Source: Acinetobacter lwoffii (GTDB taxonomy: Bacteria > Pseudomonadota > Gammaproteobacteria > Pseudomonadales > Moraxellaceae). Taken from it: a stretch of DNA of 64,000 bases. The notes under the pieces are model-generated. The model did not search any database and was not told where the DNA came from. It saw only the letters and a list, made by a program, of their open reading frames with translations. The translations under genes were made by a program, and so were the position numbers. Positions 1 to 8,894 of the stretch are shown here, one piece after another; the stretch's first letter is position 1; every line of letters starts with the position of its first letter. The DNA lies in the NCBI RefSeq assembly GCF_029024105.1, contig NZ_CP118963.1, forward strand, positions 2,914,001 to 2,978,000. Reading direction: 5' to 3'.

Positions 1-1336
1 GGATCGGTTCAAATGCTTGAAGACCCAAACGGTGAAGAGTTGGCGCACGGTTCAACATCACTGGATGTTGACGAATCACGTGAGCAAGAACATCCCAAAC
101 TTCTGGAGTTTCACGCTCAACCATTTTCTTCGCAGCTTTAATGGTGGTTGCTTGACCAGAAGCTTGTAGTTTCGCGAAAATGAATGGTTTGAACAGTTCA
201 AGTGCCATTTTCTTCGGAAGACCACATTGGTGCAAACGAAGGTTTGGACCAACAGTAATTACCGAACGACCAGAGTAGTCAACACGCTTACCAAGTAAGT
301 TTTGACGGAAACGACCTTGCTTACCTTTGATCATGTCTGCCAAAGATTTAAGCGGACGCTTGTTCGAACCGGTAATTGCACGACCGCGACGACCGTTATC
401 CAGCAATGCATCTACAGACTCTTGCAACATACGTTTTTCGTTACGTACGATGATGTCTGGCGCTGCAAGGTCAAGAAGACGCTTCAAACGGTTGTTACGG
501 TTGATCACACGACGATAAAGATCGTTCAGGTCAGAAGTCGCGAAACGACCACCTTCAAGTGGTACAAGCGGACGAAGGTCTGGTGGAAGAACTGGAAGTA
601 CAGTTAACACCATCCATTCTGGCTTGTTGTTCGAATCGTTGAATGCTTCCATCAACTTCAAACGCTTAGACGCTTTTTTCAGCTTGGTTTCTGAAGTTGT
701 AACAGGAATTTCTTCACGAAGACGCGCAATTTCAGCTTCAAGATCGATGTCTTTCAACAAGTCTTGAACCGCTTCAGCACCCATTTTCGCTGTGAATTCA
801 TCACCGTGTTCTTCTAAGGCATTGAAGTATTCTTCATCGTTTAGAAGTTGGTATTTCTCAAATGGAGTCATACCCGGATCAGTAACGACATAAGATTCGA
901 AATACAATACGCGTTCGATATCACGTAGCGTCATGTCTAATAATAGACCGATACGGCTAGGCAATGATTTCAAGAACCAGATGTGTGCAACTGGAGATGC
1001 CAGCTCGATATGACCCATACGTTCACGACGAACTTTCGCAGTTGTTACTTCAACGCCACATTTTTCACAAATGACGCCTTTGTATTTCATACGCTTGTAT
1101 TTACCACACAAGCATTCGTAATCTTTCACTGGACCAAAGATTTTGGCACAGAACAAACCATCACGTTCAGGCTTGAACGTACGATAGTTAATGGTTTCTG
1201 GCTTTTTAACTTCACCGTGAGACCATGACTTAATCATTTCTGGTGACGCAAGACCAATACGGATGCGGTCAAACTCTACAGGAGCATGACCGTCTGAATC
1301 CGTCTTTTTGCGCATGATATCGAGCAAGTCTTTCAA
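1..1336 (-). CDS. rpoC: RNA polymerase subunit beta' (partial, N-terminal 445 residues)
   Basis: This is the start of the largest catalytic subunit of RNA polymerase; the gene runs off the left edge. The translation begins LKDLLDIMRKK and carries the beta' zinc ribbon near residues 70-88 (CLCGKYKRMKYKGVICEKCG). The clamp region and the conserved NLLGKRVDYSGRSVI segment follow, and the visible part ends in the NRAPTLHRLGLQAFEP block just before the active-centre NADFDGD motif, which lies outside. There is no in-frame ATG at the right place. The start is a TTG at 1336-1334 preceded by a GGAG ribosome site. It follows rpoB in the same operon after about 150 bases that contain a palindromic repeat. 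The family is certain; the TTG start is inferred from alignment with known RpoC N-termini. Confidence 0.97.
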   Translation of the reverse strand, partial: MKDLLDIMRKKTDSDGHAPVEFDRIRIGLASPEMIKSWSHGEVKKPETINYRTFKPERDGLFCAKIFGPVKDYECLCGKYKRMKYKGVICEKCGVEVTTAKVRRERMGHIELASPVAHIWFLKSLPSRIGLLLDMTLRDIERVLYFESYVVTDPGMTPFEKYQLLNDEEYFNALEEHGDEFTAKMGAEAVQDLLKDIDLEAEIARLREEIPVTTSETKLKKASKRLKLMEAFNDSNNKPEWMVLTVLPVLPPDLRPLVPLEGGRFATSDLNDLYRRVINRNNRLKRLLDLAAPDIIVRNEKRMLQESVDALLDNGRRGRAITGSNKRPLKSLADMIKGKQGRFRQNLLGKRVDYSGRSVITVGPNLRLHQCGLPKKMALELFKPFIFAKLQASGQATTIKAAKKMVERETPEVWDVLAHVIRQHPVMLNRAPTLHRLGLQAFEPI

Positions 1337-1409
1337 TTTTTTTCTCCGTGTGTTGTGGAGATTTTCACTCAACAACTGGGTCACAAATATTGTTTTTTAA
1401 CTGAATTTT

Positions 1410-1477
1410 AATCCCCCTCAGTCCCCCCTTTGTTAAGGGGGAAGCCCCTCTTTATCAAAGAGGGGTTTAGGGAGATT
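1410..1477. repeat. REP/MITE-like double-hairpin palindromic element between rpoB and rpoC
   Basis: Near-matching terminal inverted repeats (AATCCCCCT at 1410-1418, AGGGAGATT at 1469-1477) enclose two hairpins. The first has a CCCCCTT/AAGGGGG stem (1424-1430 with 1435-1441). The second is perfect, CCCCTCTTT/AAAGAGGGG (1445-1453 with 1457-1465). There is no T-run on the rpoBC sense strand, so it is not a classical terminator. Elements of this look are dispersed in Acinetobacter genomes as I remember them; the copy number here is not known. Confidence 0.65.
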
Positions 1478-1489
1478 CAATGGAACTAA

Positions 1490-4400
1490 TTAGTCACCAT
1501 TTTTCAGTTCAATGTTGATACCTAAAGAACGGATCTCTTTGGTCAATACGTTGAACGATTCAGGCATGCCCGGATCCATATAATGGTTGCCATCTACAAT
1601 GTTCTTGTAGATACGGGTACGGCCTTCAACGTCATCCGATTTCACAGTCAGCATTTCTTGTAGCGTATATGCTGCACCGTAAGCTTCTAGTGCCCAGACT
1701 TCCATCTCACCGAAACGCTGACCACCGAATTGTGCTTTACCACCAAGCGGCTGTTGCGTAACTAGAGAGTAAGAACCAGTTGAACGCGCATGCATCTTGT
1801 CATCAACCAAGTGGTTCAGTTTCAGCATGTACATGTAACCGACAGTTACCGGACGATCGAAACGCTCACCAGTACGACCATCATATAATACGGTCTGACC
1901 AGTACTAGACAGGCCTGCAAGTTGTAACAACTCTTTGATCTGACCTTCTTCAGCACCATCGAATACAGGAGTAGCCAAAGGTACACCAGCACGCAAGTTG
2001 CCAGAAAGTTTCAAGATTTCTTCATCAGTCAAGCTATCAAGATCTTCTTGTTCGCCACCAACTTTGTTGTAAATCTTGTCCAGGAAATCACGAAGCTCAA
2101 GTACAGTACGTTGCTCTTTCATCATCTTGTCGATTTGATCGCCAAGACCTTTCGCCGCCATACCCAAGTGAGTTTCAAGAATCTGACCCACGTTCATACG
2201 CGATGGTACGCCAAGCGGGTTCAATACGATATCAACAGGTACACCGTTGGCATCATGTGGCATGTCTTCTACCGGCAAGATGTTTGATACAACACCTTTG
2301 TTACCGTGACGACCCGCCATCTTATCACCCGGTTGGATGCGACGTTTTACAGCAAGATAAACTTTAACTACTTTCAATACGCCAGTCGTCAGTTCATCGC
2401 CTGTAGAAAGTTTGCGTTTTTTCTCAGCAAATTTCTCGTCAATTTCGAAGCTCTTCTCTTTCAAGAACACTTGAATTTGAGTTAAACGTTCAGCAATTGC
2501 TTCATCAACTGGTTGAATTTCAAGAAGATCAACAAGCTCTAAACCAGACAACACGTCTTCAGACAGTTTGTCGCCACGTTTAGTTGTACCGCCACCATTC
2601 GACTCTTGGCCATTCAGTAGACGGATTACACGTTCACGTGCAGCTTCTTCGAAGATTTTGAATTCTTCTTTCAAGTCTTTACGGTATGCATCCAATTGCG
2701 CTTTTTCAATTGCTTGAGCACGTTCGTCTTTTTCAAGACCGTCACGTGTAAACACTTGAACGTCAATGACTGTACCTTTAGTACCTGATGGAACGCGTAA
2801 AGATGAATCTTTTACGTCAGCTGCTTTTTCACCGAAGATTGCACGTAGCAATTTTTCTTCTGGAGTAAGCTGTGTTTCACCTTTAGGGGTTACTTTACCT
2901 ACAAGGATGTCCCCAGCAGTTACTTCAGCACCGATGTAAACAATACCTGACTCGTCCAGTTTAGACAGAGCAGCTTCACCTACGTTCGGAATATCAGCAG
3001 TGATTTCTTCCGCACCCAGTTTGGTATCACGTGCAACACATGACAATTCCTGGATATGAATAGACGTTAAACGGTCTTCCTGAAGTACACGCTCAGATAA
3101 CAAGATCGAGTCTTCGTAGTTGTAACCATTCCAGGTCATAAACGCAACGCGCATGTTTTGACCCAATGCCAGCTCACCGCCATCTGTTGATGGACCATCA
3201 GCCAGTACATCACCACGACCTACTTTATCGCCCAGGTTCACAAGAACTTTCTGGTTGATACAAGTGTTCTGGTTCGAACGGGTGTATTTGATCAGGTTGT
3301 AGATATCTACACCTGCTTCACCTGCGATCATTTCGTCTTCATTCACACGAATAACCACACGAGACGCATCAACAAACTCGATACGACCACCACGCTGAGC
3401 GATCACACATACACCTGAGTCATGTGCTACGTTCGCTTCCATACCGGTACCAACAAGCGGCTTGTCAGCAATCAACGTCGGAACTGCCTGACGTTGCATG
3501 TTCGAACCCATTAATGCACGGTTGGCATCATCGTGTTCTAGGAATGGAATCAGTGATGCTGCTACAGATACGACCTGCTGAGCAGATACATCCATATGCG
3601 TTACTTTTTCAGGAGGAATACGTACGAAGTCACCCTGATGACGAACAGATACAAACTCTTCTGTTAAGTTACCGTCTTTATCCATTGCAGAATCGGCCTG
3701 TGCAATCACAGTGCCTACTTCTTCAATCGCAGACAGGTATTCAACTTCATCTGTTACACGACCATCAACAACCTTACGGTATGGGGTTTCCAGGAAACCA
3801 AAGTTGTTACATTTCGCATAAACAGAAAGCGAGTTGATCAAACCAATGTTTGGACCTTCAGGCGTTTCAATTGGACATACACGACCGTAGTGAGTTTGAT
3901 GTACGTCACGTACTTCAAAGCCTGCACGTTCACGCGTCAAACCGCCAGGACCAAGCGCAGAAACACGACGTTTGTGCGTAATCTCAGATAACGGGTTGTT
4001 TTGATCCATAAACTGAGACAACTGGCTTGAACCAAAGAATTCTTTGATTGCAGCAGCAACAGGTTTCGCATTGATCAAATCTTGCGGAGACAGGTTGTCA
4101 GTTTCAGCTTGAGATAGACGTTCTTTAACAGCACGTTCTACACGAACCAGACCTACACGGAATTGGTTTTCTGTCATTTCACCCACAGAACGAACACGAC
4201 GGTTACCCAAGTGATCGATATCGTCGACTTCACCTTTACCGTTACGGATTTCAACTAATGTTTTTAATACATCAGTGATATCTTCGTTCGAGAGAATGCC
4301 TTCAACCTCACGTGACTTCTGGTCTGTACCGACTTCGTAAGGACGACCCAAACGACGGTTGAACTTCATACGACCCACTGGAGACAAGTCATAACGTTCA

Positions 4401-5578
4401 GAAGAGAAGAACAAGTTGTTGAATAAGTTTTCAGCAGCTTCTTTTGTTGGTGGCTCGCCCGGACGCATCACTTTGTAGATTTCTACCAATGCTTCTTCAC
4501 GATTGCTCGTCGTATCTGCACGTAGAGAATCTGCAACGAATGAACCGCGGTCGATATCATTAGTGAACAGGATATTGAACTGCTTCACGCCGCCTTCTGC
4601 AATTTTCACCATGATTTCATGGCTTAATACAGTATTGGCTGCAATCACATCACCATCTTTTAATGGGATGTCTTCAGCAGTGATACGCTCATACAGGTAC
4701 TCATCTGGCACTGCAAGTTTTTCAAGACCTGAAGCTTCCATTTGACGTACATGACGCGCATTGATACGTTTACCTTGCTCAACAATTGCTTTGCCATCCT
4801 TGTCCAGGATGTCAAATTGTGCCATTTCGCCACGCAGACGTTCAGGCACCAGGTCAATCTGGTAGCTACCCATGTCAAGATACACAGGTACTTTCTCGTA
4901 GAACATGTTGAGAATGTTTTCGTTGCTGTAACCCAAGGCACGAAGTACCACAGTCGCAAGCAATTTACGACGACGGTCAATACGTACATAGACTAAGTCT
5001 TTGGCATCGAATTCAAAGTCTAACCATGAACCACGGTAAGGAATGATACGCGCTGAATAAAGGACTTTACCACTTGAGTGAGTCTTGCCTTTATCGTGGT
5101 CAAAGAATACGCCTGGTGAACGGTGTAATTGTGACACGATCACACGCTCGGTACCGTTAATTACAAAGGTACCGTTATCCGTCATCAATGGCATTTCGCC
5201 CATATAGACTTCTTGTTCACGTACGTCTTTAATTGACTTCGTTTCACGATCTTTCAGGATCAAACGAATTTTTACACGCATTGGTGCTGCATAAGTTGAG
5301 CCACGAAGGATACATTCGCGTACATCAAACTCAGGCTTACCAAGACTATACTCAACAAATTCTAAAGCAGCATTGCCAGAATAACTTTCAATAGGAAAAA
5401 CTGAACGAAATGCGGCTTGGAGACCGATATCTTCGCGGTTTTTTGGTGATTTGCCATCTTGTAAGAATGTTCTGTACGAGTCGACTTGAATCGCGAGCAA
5501 GTACGGAGCATCCATGACGCTAGGCAATTTACCAAAATTCTTACGGATCCGTTTCTTTTCGGTATATGAGTATGCCAT
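1490..5578 (-). CDS. rpoB: RNA polymerase subunit beta
   Basis: This is the second catalytic subunit of RNA polymerase and the rifampicin target. It starts MAYSYTEKKRIRKNFGK at the ATG at 5578 and is 1362 residues, the usual Acinetobacter length. An open frame continues 27 codons upstream, but that extension does not resemble RpoB and there is a GAGG ribosome site just before 5578. The rifampicin-binding cluster reads LSQFMDQNNPLSEITHKRR, with Asp, His and Ser at the usual resistance positions unchanged, so a susceptible wild type is expected. Near the C-terminus GDKMAGRHGNKG and the FGGQRFGEMEVWALEAYGA motif are intact. It is co-transcribed from the rpl genes upstream, through an attenuator-like hairpin region, into rpoC. 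Confidence 0.99.
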   Translation of the reverse strand: MAYSYTEKKRIRKNFGKLPSVMDAPYLLAIQVDSYRTFLQDGKSPKNREDIGLQAAFRSVFPIESYSGNAALEFVEYSLGKPEFDVRECILRGSTYAAPMRVKIRLILKDRETKSIKDVREQEVYMGEMPLMTDNGTFVINGTERVIVSQLHRSPGVFFDHDKGKTHSSGKVLYSARIIPYRGSWLDFEFDAKDLVYVRIDRRRKLLATVVLRALGYSNENILNMFYEKVPVYLDMGSYQIDLVPERLRGEMAQFDILDKDGKAIVEQGKRINARHVRQMEASGLEKLAVPDEYLYERITAEDIPLKDGDVIAANTVLSHEIMVKIAEGGVKQFNILFTNDIDRGSFVADSLRADTTSNREEALVEIYKVMRPGEPPTKEAAENLFNNLFFSSERYDLSPVGRMKFNRRLGRPYEVGTDQKSREVEGILSNEDITDVLKTLVEIRNGKGEVDDIDHLGNRRVRSVGEMTENQFRVGLVRVERAVKERLSQAETDNLSPQDLINAKPVAAAIKEFFGSSQLSQFMDQNNPLSEITHKRRVSALGPGGLTRERAGFEVRDVHQTHYGRVCPIETPEGPNIGLINSLSVYAKCNNFGFLETPYRKVVDGRVTDEVEYLSAIEEVGTVIAQADSAMDKDGNLTEEFVSVRHQGDFVRIPPEKVTHMDVSAQQVVSVAASLIPFLEHDDANRALMGSNMQRQAVPTLIADKPLVGTGMEANVAHDSGVCVIAQRGGRIEFVDASRVVIRVNEDEMIAGEAGVDIYNLIKYTRSNQNTCINQKVLVNLGDKVGRGDVLADGPSTDGGELALGQNMRVAFMTWNGYNYEDSILLSERVLQEDRLTSIHIQELSCVARDTKLGAEEITADIPNVGEAALSKLDESGIVYIGAEVTAGDILVGKVTPKGETQLTPEEKLLRAIFGEKAADVKDSSLRVPSGTKGTVIDVQVFTRDGLEKDERAQAIEKAQLDAYRKDLKEEFKIFEEAARERVIRLLNGQESNGGGTTKRGDKLSEDVLSGLELVDLLEIQPVDEAIAERLTQIQVFLKEKSFEIDEKFAEKKRKLSTGDELTTGVLKVVKVYLAVKRRIQPGDKMAGRHGNKGVVSNILPVEDMPHDANGVPVDIVLNPLGVPSRMNVGQILETHLGMAAKGLGDQIDKMMKEQRTVLELRDFLDKIYNKVGGEQEDLDSLTDEEILKLSGNLRAGVPLATPVFDGAEEGQIKELLQLAGLSSTGQTVLYDGRTGERFDRPVTVGYMYMLKLNHLVDDKMHARSTGSYSLVTQQPLGGKAQFGGQRFGEMEVWALEAYGAAYTLQEMLTVKSDDVEGRTRIYKNIVDGNHYMDPGMPESFNVLTKEIRSLGINIELKNGD

Positions 5579-5811
5579 CTGGAGTCCTCGGAAAGTGTAA
5601 ACCAAGCCCGCCTGCAGAACGGGCTCAGAAGGAATTACGCTGGCCGATATGGCCACCACTCTTTACAAATGCTGCAATTTTTAGTGGTATTAAAACGCTT
5701 ATCAATATTTTTTAATGAAAAATATTGGTAAACGTTTGTTCATTATGTTTATTTTCAATTTGTATGATTTTTATATCATGCAAACAAAAATCGAGCCGAT
5801 TATTGTAACGC

Positions 5812-5842
5812 AAAAAGGCTGATGACCCAAGAGCCATCAGCC
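5812..5842 (-). terminator. Attenuator-type terminator between rplL and rpoB
   Basis: On the minus strand an 8-bp stem GGCTGATG/CATCAGCC (5835-5842 with 5817-5824) with a 10-base loop is followed by five T. It lies between rplL and rpoB, where other gammaproteobacteria have the partial terminator that lets rplJL be made in excess over rpoBC. That role is inferred from position. Confidence 0.7.
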
Positions 5843-5849
5843 AATTTTT

Positions 5850-5875
5850 GGAGCCGATTATAAAAAACCGGCTCC
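5850..5875 (-). other. Second hairpin downstream of rplL
   Basis: GGAGCCG (5850-5856) pairs with CGGCTCC (5869-5875) around an A/T-rich loop, ten bases after the rplL stop on the minus strand. It has no clear T-run after it. It may be an RNA-processing or stabilising structure upstream of the attenuator hairpin. The 11-mer GAGCCGATTAT occurs twice here (5793-5803 and 5851-5861). Confidence 0.45.
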
Positions 5876-5884
5876 CTTAAGAAA

Positions 5885-6250
5885 TTACTTAAGAGTAACT
5901 GTAGCACCAGCTTCTTCAAGTTTCTTCTTAAGCTCTTCGCCTTCTTCTTTCGAAACGCCTTCTTTAAGAACTGCAGGAGCGCCTTCAACCATGTCTTTAG
6001 CTTCTTTCAAGCCAAGGCCAGTCGCTTCACGAACTGCTTTAATTACAGCAACTTTGTTCGCGCCGAAAGAAGTCAATTCAACATTGAATTCAGTTTGTTC
6101 TTCAGCAGCAGCAGCAGCTGGACCAGCAGCAACAGCTACAGCAGCAGCAGATACATTGAATTTCTCTTCGAAAGCAGAGATAAGTTCAACAAGTTCAAGA
6201 ACAGTTTTTTCAGCAACTGCGTTTAGGATTTCTTCGTTTGTTAAAGCCAT
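5885..6250 (-). CDS. rplL: 50S ribosomal protein L7/L12
   Basis: This is the multicopy stalk protein of the large ribosomal subunit that recruits and stimulates translation GTPases. It has 121 residues: an N-terminal dimerisation helix (MALTNEEILNAVAEK), an alanine-rich flexible hinge around residues 35-50 and the conserved C-terminal factor-binding domain (KVAVIKAVREATGLGLKEAK, then VEGAPAVLKEGVSKEE). It starts at an ATG with a GGAG site, 48 bases after rplJ, and is followed by two hairpins before rpoB. Confidence 0.99.
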   Translation of the reverse strand: MALTNEEILNAVAEKTVLELVELISAFEEKFNVSAAAVAVAAGPAAAAAEEQTEFNVELTSFGANKVAVIKAVREATGLGLKEAKDMVEGAPAVLKEGVSKEEGEELKKKLEEAGATVTLK

Positions 6251-6298
6251 GAGATTAACTCCAAATGGGTATTGAATGATGTGTGTTTAAGTTTGAGC

Positions 6299-6805
6299 TT
6301 AAGCAGCTTCTGACTCGTTTTTCTCTTGAAGCGCTGTAAGTAAGCGGCCCAATTTCGAAATAGGAGCTTGAAGAACGTTTGCAAGCATAGTAAGCGCTTT
6401 CTCTTGGTTCGGAAGATTCGCGATTACGCTAACTTCTGCACCTTGATAAAGTTTGCCATCAAATGCAGCAGCTTTAAGTTCAAATGCTTTATTAGTTTTA
6501 GCGAATTCTTCGAACAAACGTGCAGCAGCACCCATGTCGTCTTCAGAATTCGAGAAAGCTAAGATTGTTGGGCCAACAAGGTTGTCGTTCAAGATATTGA
6601 ATTGAGTATCTTGAAGAGCACGTTTAGCCAAAGTGTTACGAACGATACGTGTAGTAACACCAAGTTTACGCGCTTCAACACGTAGAGTAGTTAACTGCTC
6701 TACAGTCAAACCTTGGTAGTCAGCAACAACAGCAGCAAATGCAGTAGAAGCAACTTCAGCTACTTCAGCTACGATCTGTTTTTTGCCTTCGATAAGAAGA
6801 GCCAT
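6299..6805 (-). CDS. rplJ: 50S ribosomal protein L10
   Basis: L10 forms the base of the L7/L12 stalk. It has 168 residues, with the typical N-terminal ribosome-binding domain (KKQIVAEVAEVA, then LTVEQLTTLRVEARKLGV and IVRNTLAKRAL) and a C-terminal helix that holds L7/L12 dimers. A strong AGGAGG ribosome site lies before the ATG. The 300-base leader upstream is where L10(L12)4 is known to repress its own operon in relatives. Confidence 0.98.
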   Translation of the reverse strand: MALLIEGKKQIVAEVAEVASTAFAAVVADYQGLTVEQLTTLRVEARKLGVTTRIVRNTLAKRALQDTQFNILNDNLVGPTILAFSNSEDDMGAAARLFEEFAKTNKAFELKAAAFDGKLYQGAEVSVIANLPNQEKALTMLANVLQAPISKLGRLLTALQEKNESEAA

Positions 6806-7106
6806 TGTAAAACCTCCTAACGGTGATTTATGTACTTACGCGAAGTACACTCCCAATTCGCAAGACCATCACTGGACTCACACGCGGAGGATGAACAAAT
6901 CACACCACCGCGTCTACGCAGGCTGGACTATTAAGAGAGAAGCATAAAACTCCCCTCGCCCGCGGTCTTTGACGCTGATAAATTTTCATTTATCAATTCA
7001 AAGTTTGCCTAAGTTTGCAAAATACGACGGAGCGTTTCTTGCGTAAAATTTGAAGCACTGCTTCAAATTTTACTCAGGGCTTTAAAATTCTGTAATAAGT
7101 CGAGAC
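6806..7106 (-). promoter_or_regulatory. rplJL-rpoBC leader region (probable L10 leader RNA) with a perfect 14-bp hairpin
   Basis: There are 301 bases without a gene between rplA and rplJ. On the minus strand the first part holds a perfect hairpin GTAAAATTTGAAGC/GCTTCAAATTTTAC (7060-7073 with 7043-7056) around a 3-base loop, without a T-run. The GC-rich remainder before the rplJ ribosome site (about 6810-6960) can form further structure. Position and length fit the autogenously regulated L10 leader known from other bacteria; the conserved L10-binding kink-turn was not verified. Confidence 0.55.
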
Positions 7107-7802
7107 TTATTTAGAAACGTTTGCTACATCAACGATCAAACCAGGACCCATAGTTGAGCTCAAAGTGATCTTTTGAATGTATACGCCTTTAGACGTAGCA
7201 GGTTTCAAACGCTTCAAGTCAGCAACAAGTGCTTCAACGTTTTGACGAACAGCAGCAGCCTCAAAACCTACTTGACCGATCGCAGCGTGGATAATACCAG
7301 CTTTGTCTACGCGGTAACGTGCTTGACCAGCTTTTGCATTTTTAACTGCAGTAGCAACGTCAGGAGTTACAGTACCCACTTTAGGGTTTGGCATTAAGCC
7401 ACGTGGACCAAGGATCGTACCAAGTTTACCTACAACGCGCATTGCATCTGGAGCAGCAATTACTACGTCAAAGTCAAGGTTACCCGCTTGGATGCTTTCA
7501 GCAAGATCGTCGAAACCAACAACGTCTGCGCCTTCAGCTTTAGCAGCTTCAGCAGCAGCGCCTTGAGCGAATACAGCTACACGTACAGTTTTACCAGTAC
7601 CTGCAGGAAGTGTAGTCGCACCACGAACAACCTGGTCAGATTTACGAGGATCAACACCTAGGTTTACCGCGATATCTAGAGATTCTTTGAATTTAGGAGC
7701 TGGAAGGCTCTCTAAAACTGCAACAGCTTCTTCTAGCGTGTAAACTTTGTGTGCTTCTACAGCAGCTACAATCGCTTTTTGACGTTTAGTTAATTTAGCC
7801 AT
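7107..7802 (-). CDS. rplA: 50S ribosomal protein L1
   Basis: L1 forms the mobile L1 stalk of the 50S subunit, helps tRNA leave the E site and can repress its own operon. It has 231 residues, the usual length, with the two-domain L1 fold and the signature GTILGPRGLMPNPKVGTVT near the middle. The ATG lies three bases after the rplK stop codon, so the two are translationally coupled. Confidence 0.99.
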   Translation of the reverse strand: MAKLTKRQKAIVAAVEAHKVYTLEEAVAVLESLPAPKFKESLDIAVNLGVDPRKSDQVVRGATTLPAGTGKTVRVAVFAQGAAAEAAKAEGADVVGFDDLAESIQAGNLDFDVVIAAPDAMRVVGKLGTILGPRGLMPNPKVGTVTPDVATAVKNAKAGQARYRVDKAGIIHAAIGQVGFEAAAVRQNVEALVADLKRLKPATSKGVYIQKITLSSTMGPGLIVDVANVSK

Positions 7803-7805
7803 GTC

Positions 7806-8234
7806 TTAAAGCTCCACTTCCAAGCCCATAGAACGCGCAGAACCAGCAATGGTACGTACACGTGCGTCTAAATCAGCACCAGTCAAATCTGGTTCTTTAG
7901 TAGTCGCGATTTCTTCGATTTGAGCACGAGTCAACTTACCAACTTTAGTTTTGTTAGGTACAGCTGAACCCTTCTGGATACCAGCAGCTTTCTTAAGAAG
8001 AACAGCAGCAGGTGGAGTTTTCATGATGAATGTGAACGACTTGTCGTTGTACACAGTGATCACGACTGGAATTGGCAGACCAGCTTCAACTTTTTGTGTA
8101 GCAGCATTGAATTCTTTACAGAATGCCATGATGTTCACACCACGTTGACCTAGTGCAGGACCAATCGGTGGAGATGGATTCGCTTTACCAGCTGGAACTT
8201 GCAGCTTGATATAGCCGTCAATCTTCTTAGCCAT
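7806..8234 (-). CDS. rplK: 50S ribosomal protein L11
   Basis: L11 is part of the GTPase-associated centre of the large subunit and is needed for RelA activation. It has 142 residues, with the N-terminal proline-rich element KLQVPAGKANPSPPIGPALGQRG and a C-terminal rRNA-binding domain ending in ARSMGLEVEL. An AGAGGT ribosome site precedes the ATG. It begins the rplKA pair, 119 bases after nusG. Confidence 0.99.
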   Translation of the reverse strand: MAKKIDGYIKLQVPAGKANPSPPIGPALGQRGVNIMAFCKEFNAATQKVEAGLPIPVVITVYNDKSFTFIMKTPPAAVLLKKAAGIQKGSAVPNKTKVGKLTRAQIEEIATTKEPDLTGADLDARVRTIAGSARSMGLEVEL

Positions 8235-8311
8235 TTCAAATTACCTCTGGGTGCAAACGCCGGTGAAGGCTCCCCAATGATTTCAAGTAACGATACCGTT
8301 ACAACAACAAT

Positions 8312-8335
8312 GCCTGACTTATAAATAAGTCAGGC
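8312..8335 (-). other. Inverted repeat in the nusG-rplK gap
   Basis: A perfect 10-bp inverted repeat GCCTGACTTA/TAAGTCAGGC with a 4-base loop lies in the leader of rplK. On the minus strand it is followed by ATTGTTGTTG, not a T-run, so termination is unlikely to be efficient. It could be a processing site or part of the L1-binding leader; this is inference. Confidence 0.45.
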
Positions 8336-8353
8336 GTTTTCAACCCATACAAA

Positions 8354-8887
8354 TTAGACTGATTTTTCGACTTGACGAAATTCCAATTCAACTTGAGTTG
8401 GTCGGTTAAATACATTAATGGTCAGCGTTAAACGTGACTTTTCGTATTGAACTTCTTCCACCACACCTTTAAAGTCAGTGAATGGACCGTCAACCACGAG
8501 TAATTCTTCGCCTGGTTCAAACATCGTCTTAGGACGAGGCGCTTCACCAGTATTACGTACACGCGCAAGAATCGCATCTGCTTCTTTTTGCGTAATCGGT
8601 GCCGGTTTTTCAGCCGTACCACCAATAAAACCTAAAACTTTTGGACATTCTTTAACAATGTGCCAAGTATCATCGTTCATTTCCATTTCGACTAGGACAT
8701 AGCCAGGAAAGAACTTACGCTCTGATTTACGCTTCTTGCCATCCTTCATTTCTACCACTTCTTCGGTAGGAACAAGGACTTCACCAAAGCTATCGGCAAC
8801 AGCGCTACGCTGGATTCGATCATTAAGCGAACGCATCACTTGTTTTTCATAACCTGAATAGGCATGAATAATGTACCAACGTTTCAT
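8354..8887 (-). CDS. nusG: Transcription termination/antitermination factor NusG
   Basis: NusG binds RNA polymerase through its NGN domain and Rho or ribosomal protein S10 through its KOW domain, linking transcription to termination and translation. It has 177 residues: NGN at about 1-120 (KRWYIIHAYSGYEKQV, then FFPGYVLVEMEMND), and KOW at about 125-177 (VVDGPFTDFKGVVEEVQYEKSR). The ATG has an AGAGAG site and lies seven bases after secE, as in other gammaproteobacteria. Confidence 0.99.
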   Translation of the reverse strand: MKRWYIIHAYSGYEKQVMRSLNDRIQRSAVADSFGEVLVPTEEVVEMKDGKKRKSERKFFPGYVLVEMEMNDDTWHIVKECPKVLGFIGGTAEKPAPITQKEADAILARVRNTGEAPRPKTMFEPGEELLVVDGPFTDFKGVVEEVQYEKSRLTLTINVFNRPTQVELEFRQVEKSV

Positions 8888-8894
8888 AGCTCTC

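Noticed and set aside
3424..3837. 137-codon plus-strand open frame
   Set aside because: Antisense to rpoB, Gln/Leu-rich, no ribosome site.
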